From Bradyrhizobium liaoningense (lineage in GTDB: Bacteria; Pseudomonadota; Alphaproteobacteria; Rhizobiales; Xanthobacteraceae), in assembly GCF_018130955.1 (NCBI RefSeq), contig NZ_JAFCJM010000013.1, positions 62,001 to 126,000 of the forward strand: 64,000 nt of DNA, given 5' to 3'. The position numbers were made by a program, and so were the translations under genes. This document shows positions 29,343 to 37,961 of the stretch, piece after piece. A model generated the notes under the pieces. That model searched no databases, was not told the origin of the DNA, and worked only from the letters and a program-made list of their open reading frames with translations. How positions within the stretch are numbered: position 1 is the stretch's first letter; each line of letters opens with the position of its first letter.

Positions 29343-30314
29343 TCATTCGATCACTTCATCGGCGCGGGCGAGGACCGTCGAGGGGAGCTCGATTCCCAGT
29401 GCTCGCGCGCTGCGCAAGTTGATTCTCAGGTCGAACTTGGTGGGGCGCTCGAAAGGCAGATCGCCCGGCTTTGCACCCTTCAGAATGCGATCGAGCAGCG
29501 ACACCAGGTGACGGGTGGCGTCCGCAAAATCGGGCCCGAACGACATGAGGGCGCCGTTGGCCACCCAGTCCGGTGAAGGAAAGATCGCCGGAGTCTTGCT
29601 CTGGCCGACCAGATTGATGATCTCGGACATGTGCGCGCTGAGCACGACGTCCGGGACGAATACGAGTGCGTCGAATTCGGCGAGGATTTCAGGCTTCAGA
29701 ATCTTGGCCAAGTCCGCGGGATCGTTGACGTTGATGGCTTCGACCGCAAAGCCCAGCTTGCGTCCCGTCTCCAGAACCGGTGTCAGGCTCTGTGCGCCGC
29801 TGCTGACTTTCGTTGTCACTGTTCCGAGGCGCACGGCGCGCGGGGCAACTTCCCGCATCAGCTCGACCCGTTTGACGGTCGTCTCTTCGGAAAAGACCGC
29901 GATACCGGTCACGTTGCGCCCGGGACGCGCAAGGCTTTCGGCAAGGCCTGACGCTACGGGATCGACGGCAGCCAAAGCGATGATCGGAATCGTCTGGGTA
30001 GCCTTGTGAGCAGCAAGCGCAGCGGGCGTGCTTATCGCGATGATGGCATCGACGTCACCCTCCTGCACTACGTCCCGCGCGAGCGCAGGAAGCGCATCGG
30101 CATTTCCACCGGCGTTGCGAAACTCAAAGCGAATATTGCGAGCTTCGACGTAACCGAGCTCACGCAGCAGACCTCGGACCGTCTCCACCTGCGCTGCAAT
30201 GTGGACCGGAGCCAGTAGGACTATGCGTGGTGACTTTGCCGCCGGTTGCGCACGTGCGACGCCCGGCCAAGCGGCGGCTGCGCCAAGTAGCGTGATGAAC
30301 CTGCGTCGTTGCAC
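29343..30314 (-). CDS. ABC transporter substrate-binding protein (TrpX-like), orphan
   Basis: 323 residues. A twin-arginine-like start (QRRRFITLLGAAAAW) leads into a type I periplasmic binding fold with AIIAISTPAALAAHKAT and GRNVTGIAVFS, typical of the ABC_sub_bind family. No permease or ATPase gene is adjacent, so it may act with a distant transporter. Such orphans are very common in Bradyrhizobium. Confidence 0.82.
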   Translation of the reverse strand: MQRRRFITLLGAAAAWPGVARAQPAAKSPRIVLLAPVHIAAQVETVRGLLRELGYVEARNIRFEFRNAGGNADALPALARDVVQEGDVDAIIAISTPAALAAHKATQTIPIIALAAVDPVASGLAESLARPGRNVTGIAVFSEETTVKRVELMREVAPRAVRLGTVTTKVSSGAQSLTPVLETGRKLGFAVEAINVNDPADLAKILKPEILAEFDALVFVPDVVLSAHMSEIINLVGQSKTPAIFPSPDWVANGALMSFGPDFADATRHLVSLLDRILKGAKPGDLPFERPTKFDLRINLRSARALGIELPSTVLARADEVIE

Positions 30315-30404
30315 TTGGCCTCGCGGGGAGTTCTCGGCGCAATGCCGGGATTATAGCAGTCGCGGACCGCGCCGGGAGTCGGAATATCGGACCGGTTCGG
30401 GCCG

Positions 30405-31088
30405 TCACCCCGTGCGGCGCGCGAGCAGCAGTGTCGCGCCGAGCCCGCACATCACGGCGCCCGACGCCTGCCGCGTCCTGGCAATGAGGGACGGCCGTCG
30501 TGCAAGCCCCGATCTCGCCTTCGCGGCCCAATAGGTCACGATCAGGTCGACGCCGGTGTTGAGCGCCACGGAGATCAGGCCGAGCACGATGAACTGCGCG
30601 GCGACGCTTGCGCTGGGGACGACGAATTGCGGGATGAAGGCGAGAAAGAACGCTGCGGTCTTCGGGTTCAGCGCCTCGACGACGATGCCTTGGCGAAAGG
30701 CGCGGCGGCCGCCGGTCGTCTCGATTTCGGTGGGGCCGACGATGCGTGCCTCGCGCCAGGTCTTGAGCCCGAGCCAGACGAGATAGAGCGCGCCCGCGAT
30801 CTTCAGCGCGGTGAACGCCTCGCTGCTCGCCATGACCAGCGCCGACAGGCCGGCTGCGCCTGCGAAGACGTGCACCAGACCGCCGAGGCCGAGGCCGACG
30901 CTCGATGCTAGCCCTTCCGTTCGGCCGCCCGCGAGCGTTCGTGCCACGATGTAGAAGATGCCCGGCCCCGGCGTGATCGCCACGACGAGTGCCGCGGCGA
31001 GGAAGAGGGCGAAGGTGCGTGCGCTCGGGCACGATCCTGGCGAAGCGCTCGATGTGAAGAGCGTGATCGGGCCGCCGCTCGAAGACAT
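30405..31088 (-). CDS. LysE/RhtB-family exporter with abnormal 5' end
   Basis: 227 residues as read. From about residue 23 (ARTFALFLAAALVVAITPGPG) it is a normal LysE-type exporter with about six membrane helices. The first 20 residues are read from DNA that on the other strand codes for a HAD phosphatase, and no start codon exists at the expected place near 31030. The gene seems to have lost its native start in a rearrangement, so expression is uncertain. Confidence 0.75.
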   Translation of the reverse strand: MSSSGGPITLFTSSASPGSCPSARTFALFLAAALVVAITPGPGIFYIVARTLAGGRTEGLASSVGLGLGGLVHVFAGAAGLSALVMASSEAFTALKIAGALYLVWLGLKTWREARIVGPTEIETTGGRRAFRQGIVVEALNPKTAAFFLAFIPQFVVPSASVAAQFIVLGLISVALNTGVDLIVTYWAAKARSGLARRPSLIARTRQASGAVMCGLGATLLLARRTG

Positions 31089-31593
31089 CTTACGGGCTTT
31101 GCTGCAGGTGTATGGAGACGATCGGGTCGATGAAGCTGTCGTGGCCTATCGTCGGCACTATGGAGAAATCGGCTTGCTCGGAAGCGAGCCTTATCCCGGG
31201 ATCGGCGAGGCGCTCCGGGACATGCAGCGGGCCGGTTTGCGAATCTACCTTGCCACGTCGAAGCGCGAGGTCTTCGCCAGGCACATCTTGGAGAACCTGA
31301 AACTGGCGACGTACTTTGACGGCATCTACGGTTCGGTGCCAGGCGGCGAGCTCGATCACAAGCCCGAGCTGCTCGCCCATATCCTGTCGGATCGAGACAT
31401 CCGTGCCTCGTACAGTCTCATGGTCGGGGATCGCCGGTATGACATCGCCGGAGCGCACGCGGTCAGGATGCGCGGTCTTGGCGTGCTCTGGGGGTATGGT
31501 AGCCGCGGCGAGCTTGAAGCAGCCGGCGCAGATCAAATCGTGGAACGGCCCGTCGATCTCGCCGGCATGGTCGTGTCGATGTTGGACGGATAG
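31021..31593 (+). pseudogene. HAD-superfamily phosphatase fragment lacking the catalytic N-terminus
   Basis: From about 31021 the frame matches the HAD phosphatase/nucleotidase type: VIGPPL, then a YPGI turn, LATSKREVFARHIL (motif II) and LMVGDRRYDIAGAHA (motif III/IV). The N-terminal DxDGT nucleophile motif, normally about 30 residues before VIGPPL, is missing. The apparent GTG or ATG starts upstream lie in antisense of the LysE gene. The remnant should be inactive. Confidence 0.75.
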
Positions 31594-31621
31594 CCACGCT
31601 TCAAGCCTCGCCCACGCGCCG

Positions 31622-32659
31622 TCAATGACGGTTGCTGCGAGATGGGAGATCCGGGCACAGCACGAGCTTGCCGTCGAGGCCGCCGGCTTCCAGTCGTCGG
31701 TGCGCTTCGGCAACTTCATCGAGCGGGATTCGCTCGGCGACGCGTGGCCGGATGGCCCCACTGGCCAACATGGCAAGCAGGCGCTGGAGGTCCTCGATGA
31801 ACCAGGCGGGATGCCGCAAGCGCATCGCGTTGATGGAGTAGAAGAACGCCCGCCTGCCGCCGGGCAGCCACCTCCAGAGATACAGGCGCGCGATCCACAT
31901 CAACATCGTCAGCATGCGCCGGTGCCCCTCGACACCCGCCGAGTAGCCGAAAGCACAGAGTAAACCGCCGGGTTTGAGTGCTGCGAACGACCGGCGATAG
32001 CCGTCCTCGCCGATACCATCGAACACGACGTCAAAGCCGCCCGGCAGGACTCGGGTGAAGTCTTCTCGCTGATAGTCGACGGGCGTAGCACCGAGGTGTC
32101 GAATCAGGTCGGCGTGCTTCGCGTGAGCGCCACCCCAGAGCTCGAGCCCCGCCAAACCGCCGAGTACGAGCAGCGCCTGACCGACCGCACCGGCAGCGCC
32201 ATGCACCAGAACGCGCTGGGCTCGACGCACCCGTGCCGCCCGGTGCAGCAGTTGGTACGCCGTCATCCAGCTCAGGACCAGCGTGGCAGCCTCAGCGGCA
32301 TCAACGCCTTCCGGGACCTCGGTCAAGTCGCTTGCCTGGAGCGTCCGATACTCGGCATTCGACCCGATCACCGTCATGTCGGCCACACGTTCGCCAAGCC
32401 GAAAGCCGCTCACGCCTTCGCCGATTTGATCGATTTCCCCGATCAAATCGTAGCCCATGACAAGCGGCGGACGGCGGGAAGAGGTTTGGGGGTAGAGATG
32501 GCGTCGGATCAGCGTGTCGGTGTATTCGAGGCCCGAGGCCAACACCCGGACCCGCACCTCGCCTCGACCGGCGGTCGGCAAGGGAGCGTCGACGACTTCC
32601 AGCTCGTCGGGACCGCCGTAGCGCCGGAGTTGAACAACGCGGTTGCGCGGTTCGATCAC
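31622..32659 (-). CDS. Zinc-independent quinone oxidoreductase-like MDR protein
   Basis: 345 residues of the medium-chain dehydrogenase family. VLVHGAAGAVGQALLVLGGL is the NADPH-binding Rossmann loop, and zinc-ligand Cys residues are absent, as in NADPH:quinone reductases. A basic hydrophobic insert around residues 245-275 (MLMWIARLYLWRWLPGGRRAF) is unlike the standard enzymes and may touch the membrane. Not obviously linked to its neighbours. Confidence 0.8.
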   Translation of the reverse strand: MIEPRNRVVQLRRYGGPDELEVVDAPLPTAGRGEVRVRVLASGLEYTDTLIRRHLYPQTSSRRPPLVMGYDLIGEIDQIGEGVSGFRLGERVADMTVIGSNAEYRTLQASDLTEVPEGVDAAEAATLVLSWMTAYQLLHRAARVRRAQRVLVHGAAGAVGQALLVLGGLAGLELWGGAHAKHADLIRHLGATPVDYQREDFTRVLPGGFDVVFDGIGEDGYRRSFAALKPGGLLCAFGYSAGVEGHRRMLTMLMWIARLYLWRWLPGGRRAFFYSINAMRLRHPAWFIEDLQRLLAMLASGAIRPRVAERIPLDEVAEAHRRLEAGGLDGKLVLCPDLPSRSNRH

Positions 32660-32766
32660 GTGCCCGTCCTCGCAGTCTCAGACTGTGAAATAGAAGCATG
32701 CCAGACGCACGGAGCGAGAAAGTTGATATCGATCAATTCCGCCGTTGGGGCGCGGCGGACGGTGCC

Positions 32767-34314
32767 TCACCACCAGCGCGGTTGCGGAGGATAATAATAC
32801 TGCTCGCCGCGCCGGCGCATGTTGCCGGGTTGCGGTTGCGGGTTGGGATTGCGCGGCTGGAAGAAAAAGAAGCCGCCGCCGTTGTCCCAGCCATCGTCGC
32901 TCGCGATGGCCATGGGAGCCGTCGGCCTGCGGGTGATGAAGCCGCCCTGGGGCTGGTTGCTCAGCACCGCGACGAACTCGGTGCGATAGTTGGTCTCGCT
33001 GCTCAGCGGCTCGTCCGAGATGACGATCGAGGATCGCGGCAGCGCGGTCGGCGCGATCCGGTCGAGCACGTCCTGCGGGAAGGTGATCCGGTCCAGCGCG
33101 GCCTTGGCCTCGTCGCCATTGTCGATCGTGACCACGCTCCAGCGCAGGCCCGCATCGGTCTTCGCCATGGCGGTGAAGATATGCGTGCCGAGTGGCCGCT
33201 CAGGATTGCGGATCGTGACGGGAACCTCGATGCTCGTATCGAACACCTCGCCGCCGCCGTCCGGTGCCGACTTGTGGGTGTTGCGGCGGACGTAGAGTTT
33301 TTGCGTCGAACGGCTGATGTAGACCGAGACCGGCTCGAGCGCGAGTTTGGCATCGTTCGCCGCCCTGGCGGTGTCGGCCTTCCTGGTCGCCGCGGCCTTG
33401 GCGCCGTCCTTGGCGGCAGCGGCAGCATCCAGCTTCGTCTTCGCGTCGGCCTTGGCCGTGTCGAACTGCGTTGCCGCCTCCGCAGCCTTGGGCGCAACCT
33501 TCTGCTTCAGTTCCTCGGCCTTCGCCTTGGCCTGGTCCGTCTTGGCGGTGGCGAGCGATTTTTCGGCGAAAGCAAGGTCGGCGGCGGTGCGGGCCTTTTG
33601 TTGTTCCAGCTTGCGCAGTGACGCCGTCAGCGTTGCCGTCTCGCGCGTCGACGTCGCAGCAAGCTTCTTCGCCTCGTCGGCCGCCTTGGCGGCATCGGCG
33701 GCTTCGCGGAGCAGCGTCTCGGCGCGCGCCGGGGCCGCCGCGATGGCCTCGGCCTTCGGAGCGAACAGCGCCGGGTGGGAGATGTCGAGCGGGGCCGCGT
33801 CGTCCGGCGAGATGATGATCCGCATGCCGATCCGCGTCCTGTCGAACAGCTTTTCCGCAAAGCCAAACGGCATCCGCACGCAGCCGTGCGAAGCGGCATA
33901 GCCGGGCAGCGGACCGCCATGCAGCGCGATGCCGTTCCAGGTGATGCGCTGCATGTTCGGCATCCAGGCATCGTCATACATGGTCGAGCGGTGGTCCTTG
34001 TCCTTCTCGATGATGGCGAAGATGCCGGCCGGGGTCTCGCGTCCCGTGGTGCCGGTCGATACCGGCGCGCGCAGGATCCAGCCCTCGGAATCGTAGAATG
34101 TGACCTGCTGGCTCTTGATCGACACGATCGCCATGATCGGCTCGCCGGCCTCGCGCGGCGCCACCGCCTCGACGGCGGCCGCGGGGCGCTGTTTCGCCGA
34201 GACGTCGGCGGTCAGGGCGGCGAGGGCGGCCATTGCCGCAAGCGTCACAACGCCGCAGGGCCTCAAACGACGCATCGTCACGGTGGATTGCGCCATCGGA
34301 AGTCGGTTCACCAT
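32767..34314 (-). CDS. L,D-transpeptidase (YkuD) with long Ala/Lys coiled coil
   Basis: About 515 residues. After a signal peptide comes the YkuD domain with IALHGGP and the catalytic SHGCVRMP. A 150-residue Ala/Lys/Glu-rich coiled coil follows, then a C-terminal domain (SVYISRSTQKLYVRR) that looks like a second, degenerate transpeptidase-type fold without the SHGC motif, and a Pro/Gln/Tyr-rich tail. It cross-links peptidoglycan or attaches proteins to it. ATG at 34314 is chosen among several in-frame starts. Confidence 0.85.
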   Translation of the reverse strand: MVNRLPMAQSTVTMRRLRPCGVVTLAAMAALAALTADVSAKQRPAAAVEAVAPREAGEPIMAIVSIKSQQVTFYDSEGWILRAPVSTGTTGRETPAGIFAIIEKDKDHRSTMYDDAWMPNMQRITWNGIALHGGPLPGYAASHGCVRMPFGFAEKLFDRTRIGMRIIISPDDAAPLDISHPALFAPKAEAIAAAPARAETLLREAADAAKAADEAKKLAATSTRETATLTASLRKLEQQKARTAADLAFAEKSLATAKTDQAKAKAEELKQKVAPKAAEAATQFDTAKADAKTKLDAAAAAKDGAKAAATRKADTARAANDAKLALEPVSVYISRSTQKLYVRRNTHKSAPDGGGEVFDTSIEVPVTIRNPERPLGTHIFTAMAKTDAGLRWSVVTIDNGDEAKAALDRITFPQDVLDRIAPTALPRSSIVISDEPLSSETNYRTEFVAVLSNQPQGGFITRRPTAPMAIASDDGWDNGGGFFFFQPRNPNPQPQPGNMRRRGEQYYYPPQPRWW

Positions 34315-34587
34315 GCCATGCCCCGGTTGAATTGCCTGTCCACGCCTGCGCCGATCAAGTGTCACCTCGCGATTGCCGGACCAACGCGCCGCCACCATCC
34401 ATACCGCAAACTTGTTCAGGGAATCATGCGGCATTTTTGGGGGCAAATCTCTCATATACGACGGCTCCGGCAGGCGGAAGGGCGGCGCGGGGCCGCCGGC
34501 TATGTCGATCGCTCGGCCAGGCGTTCATGTTGGTGAACGCAAGGCCCCCCGGCATGAATCGACCAGACAGGGTCCAATGCCGATTGT

Positions 34588-37500
34588 TCAGGGCACGCCC
34601 ACTCTTCTGGCAGCCAATTCGGGCAGGTCGAGCATTGCCTTCGCAACGGGATCGTCAGGATGGCGGCCGAGTATGTGGCGATAGGCGTTCGCCGCTTCGC
34701 GATGGCGGTCGGCTTCAAATAAGGCGGACGCAGCTTCCGTCAGTTTGCTCAATTCCAGGGCGTGGGGGGCCGCCTTCAATTCCGGATCATCGCTATCCCT
34801 CACGCCGAGCAGTTCGTAGATCATGAAGCGTTGCTCGCGCCCCTTCACGGCAATGCGGCGCAGCGGCCTGACGAGGATCTGCGGCTCGACTGCGTTGACC
34901 ACCGTCTCGCTCACGCAGATTGTCGTTCCGAACTGCTTGTTCACGCCTTCCAGCCGCGAGGCGACATTTACGGTATCACCCATGGCCGTGTAGCTGAACC
35001 GCTCGGTCGAGCCGACATTTCCGACCAAAGCGTCGCCCGTGTTCAGGCCGATCCGCATCCGGAACGCCGAATGCCCGGCTGAGCACTGCGTTTCGTTCGC
35101 GACGCGCAGGCGGTGGACGGCGCGAAGCGCCCCGCGGCAGGCGCGCAAGGCATGGTCGGGCAGTTCGAGCGGTGCGCCCCAGAAAGCCATCACGCCGTCG
35201 CCGATGAATTTGTCCACGGTGCCACTCTCATCGGCAACGGCTTTCGACACGATGTCGAAATAGGTCGACATCTGCCGGAGCAGTTGATCGGGATCTGAGT
35301 GCTCGGCATGAGTGGAGAAGGCCTCGATGTCCGAGAAGAACACTGTCAGCGGCCGCTTCTCGACGCCGAGCGTCAACGGGATTCCCGACTTGACCAGGCC
35401 CTTGACGACCTCGACGGGCGCAAACGAGGCGAATGACTGGAGCGAGCTGCGCAGCAGTGTCGCTGCCGTCTGGAGCTGGGCGATCTCCTTGATCTTCGAT
35501 GACGGATCGTGGCTTTCCCGGAAGGTCAGATCCTCGATCGCTTCGAGCTCCCGGGTGACCTTTTCCAGCGGGCGCGTCAACCGCCGCGCGATCAGGAAAA
35601 TGAACGCCAGTTCGATCGCCGTCAGCGTGACGATGGTCAGGACGATCTTCTGGTTGGTTTCGCGAAGCTGACCCACGAAGTCGTCGGTCGGTGTCAGGAT
35701 TACCGATTGCCAGGGGCTGCCGAACGTCTCGGGAAAGCGCGCGAATGACGCGCTCAGCTCGCGACCGTTCCCTGGCGAGCTGAAGACAAAGTTGTCCCTG
35801 TTGGTCTCGACATGCCGCCGGTAGGCTTCCCGAACGTCGGCGTTGTCGACGGTCGAAAGCGTAGCGATTTGCGGCGTGCCGCCGACGAATTTGACAGCGT
35901 TCTCACGCTCGGATGAGGCGACGATCCTCCCGTCGTTTGGATCGGCAATCATGGTGACGCTGTGCCGGCTCGGCCGCTGCGTCGACAGATAGCGTGACAA
36001 CACGTCGAAAGTGATGTTCACCGAGGCGCAGCCGAGAAACTCGCCGTCAATGGTGTAGATCGGGTAGCGCGCCGAGATAATGGGATAGCCGGTATCGGGG
36101 TTGATCGACGGCGGGGTGACGTAGAGCGCGTGCGAGTCCCTTGCGGCCGCGTAGCCGGGCAGGGCGCGGATGTCGAGCGTCGTCGGCGCGCTGTAGCGGC
36201 CGATGATGTTCGGCCAGACATCGAAGAAGGTACGGTGCCGGCTGCGTGAGAGCCCAGCCGAGAAAGCCTCGATATAGCTCGAATGCCAGTTCGCCCCGAT
36301 GGGAATTTGCGGATCTGAGCGCTTACGGTCCTCGTCGACCCGGGTCACGACTCGATGATAGCCGTCCTCGAAGCTCACATAGGCGGCATCGATCTGGGTC
36401 GATGAGGTCAAAACCCGATAGAGCGCATCCCGGCTGCCTTCCGTCCTGAAGAAGGAGGGCTGCGCAGCCGCCGACTCCGCGAGCAGCCCCAGGACACCTC
36501 CGACGCCGCGCATCAGGTTCTCGATGCTTTCAATGGTCGCGGAGCGCGATTTCGCGATTTGCTCCTGCAGGATCGTAACGATCGCTTCGCTGTTCTTCTG
36601 GTGGTTGAAGACGAGGATGAAGATCAGTATCGGAATGCTGAGGCAGACAAACAGCCCCGCCATCAAATAGCTCAGGCGGAACTGGCTCACGATGGTCCGG
36701 TTGGCCTTGCGGTAGAGCAGGAAGGCGCCAGCACCGGCCAGCAGAAGCACGGCCCCGATCGCAGCCTGCTTCAACCAGTGGAGAACCCTGTCCCCGGATG
36801 TCTCGTAGGTGGGCGGAGCTGGCAGCTTGCCTTTCGGCAGCATGCCGAGATCCTGGTAGATACGGGCGATGGCGGCCCATCGCTCCGGCGTCTGGCTGCC
36901 GAGCGGGATGAGATCCGGTTCGATCAGCGCTTCCGTGCGTACAGCCTCGAAGACCAGCGCATCGCGCGATTTGATGACGGGATAGCCGCGCAGGATGATA
37001 TCGACCGCTTCCTGCTTGTTGGCGAGGGCATACTCCCACCCCTTCAGGCTCGCTGCGAGGAACGCCTGCACCATCGCGGGCTTGCGCCGCGACAGCGCTT
37101 CAGTGGTGCAGAGATTGTCGCCGTAGAAGTCGAAGCCGAAGGTTCGGGGCGTGAAGGATCGATAGGGGACGCGGTTCTGTTCCAGGACGAACGGCTCGTT
37201 GGTCACGTACGACACCATGGCGTCGGCCTTTCCGGCCACCAGGTCGAGTGGATTGCCGGTGTGCTCGACGCGCGGGAGTGCCGCATAGTCCACGCCCTGC
37301 TGCTTCAGCATCGCGGCGAGATCGTCGCTTCCGGAGGCGTCCATCAGCCGCCGGCCCTTCAGTTCGGGCACGGCGTTGATCCGCGCCCGGCTAGGCACGA
37401 GGATATTTGCGGCGGAATGCTGAAAGATCACGCCAAGCACAACGATCTTCGCCTGGCCAGGCCGCGGCAACAGGACGCCGGTCATGCAGACGCCGAAATC

Positions 37501-37749
37501 CGCCTTGCCGGCGGCGACGTCGACCATAGCGTCGATGCCGGGACCTCCGCTGCGGATGTCAACGTCGATCCCCGCGTCCCGATAGAACCCCTTCTCGAGC
37601 GCGACGTAGTATCCGGCAAATTGAAACTGATGCAGCCATTTGAGTTGCAGGGACACTTTTTCCAAAGCCTGAGCCGGTCCCGGCAAGAGGAGCGTCGCAA
37701 GAACCGCAAGCCTTGTTGCGGTCTTTGTCCAGGTCTCGCGGGCGAGCAA
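34588..37749 (-). CDS. Receptor adenylate cyclase with THI5/NMT1-type periplasmic binding domain
   Basis: 1053 residues. Signal peptide 1-28; THI5/NMT1-like binding domain about 30-260 (KVSLQLKWLHQFQFAGYY); membrane helices about 328-346 and 358-381; a Cache-like periplasmic region about 385-690; a third helix 701-721; HAMP about 722-775; class III cyclase about 795-975; alpha-helical tail. In the cyclase, Asp807 and Asp851 (metal), Lys847 and Thr921 (adenine selectivity) and Asn928/Arg932 (transition state) are all present, so an active adenylate cyclase is predicted. THI5-type domains bind pyrimidine-like thiamine precursors. The divergent neighbour is a nucleobase permease. Confidence 0.88.
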   Translation of the reverse strand: MLARETWTKTATRLAVLATLLLPGPAQALEKVSLQLKWLHQFQFAGYYVALEKGFYRDAGIDVDIRSGGPGIDAMVDVAAGKADFGVCMTGVLLPRPGQAKIVVLGVIFQHSAANILVPSRARINAVPELKGRRLMDASGSDDLAAMLKQQGVDYAALPRVEHTGNPLDLVAGKADAMVSYVTNEPFVLEQNRVPYRSFTPRTFGFDFYGDNLCTTEALSRRKPAMVQAFLAASLKGWEYALANKQEAVDIILRGYPVIKSRDALVFEAVRTEALIEPDLIPLGSQTPERWAAIARIYQDLGMLPKGKLPAPPTYETSGDRVLHWLKQAAIGAVLLLAGAGAFLLYRKANRTIVSQFRLSYLMAGLFVCLSIPILIFILVFNHQKNSEAIVTILQEQIAKSRSATIESIENLMRGVGGVLGLLAESAAAQPSFFRTEGSRDALYRVLTSSTQIDAAYVSFEDGYHRVVTRVDEDRKRSDPQIPIGANWHSSYIEAFSAGLSRSRHRTFFDVWPNIIGRYSAPTTLDIRALPGYAAARDSHALYVTPPSINPDTGYPIISARYPIYTIDGEFLGCASVNITFDVLSRYLSTQRPSRHSVTMIADPNDGRIVASSERENAVKFVGGTPQIATLSTVDNADVREAYRRHVETNRDNFVFSSPGNGRELSASFARFPETFGSPWQSVILTPTDDFVGQLRETNQKIVLTIVTLTAIELAFIFLIARRLTRPLEKVTRELEAIEDLTFRESHDPSSKIKEIAQLQTAATLLRSSLQSFASFAPVEVVKGLVKSGIPLTLGVEKRPLTVFFSDIEAFSTHAEHSDPDQLLRQMSTYFDIVSKAVADESGTVDKFIGDGVMAFWGAPLELPDHALRACRGALRAVHRLRVANETQCSAGHSAFRMRIGLNTGDALVGNVGSTERFSYTAMGDTVNVASRLEGVNKQFGTTICVSETVVNAVEPQILVRPLRRIAVKGREQRFMIYELLGVRDSDDPELKAAPHALELSKLTEAASALFEADRHREAANAYRHILGRHPDDPVAKAMLDLPELAARRVGVP

Positions 37750-37843
37750 GAAAGGGTCCTCTCGACGTCGGCAGACGGCATGGGGTCAGGCGCCGTGACC
37801 CCGGGGTTGCGCTGGCACGCTATGGGCCGAGGTTCGGCAAAGG

Positions 37844-37857
37844 TTGATCTGAATCAA
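37844..37857. promoter_or_regulatory. Perfect FNR/FixK box between the cyclase and the permease
   Basis: TTGATCTGAATCAA is an exact TTGAT-N4-ATCAA palindrome. Its centre is 112 bp from the permease ATG and about 102 bp from the cyclase start, so a class II promoter is possible in either direction. Confidence 0.8.
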
Positions 37858-37961
37858 GGTCCAAAACCGGGCCGGCGCGCCCACGACGTGCGCCGCAGGA
37901 TTTGCGAAACCGATTGCATTGTCAGACAATCGGCATGCAAGCGCGCCTTTGGGGGAAAATC

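Noticed and set aside
32419..32450. TTGATCGATTTCCCCGATCAA, FNR-like halves
   Set aside because: Inside the quinone oxidoreductase gene and the half-sites are too far apart.
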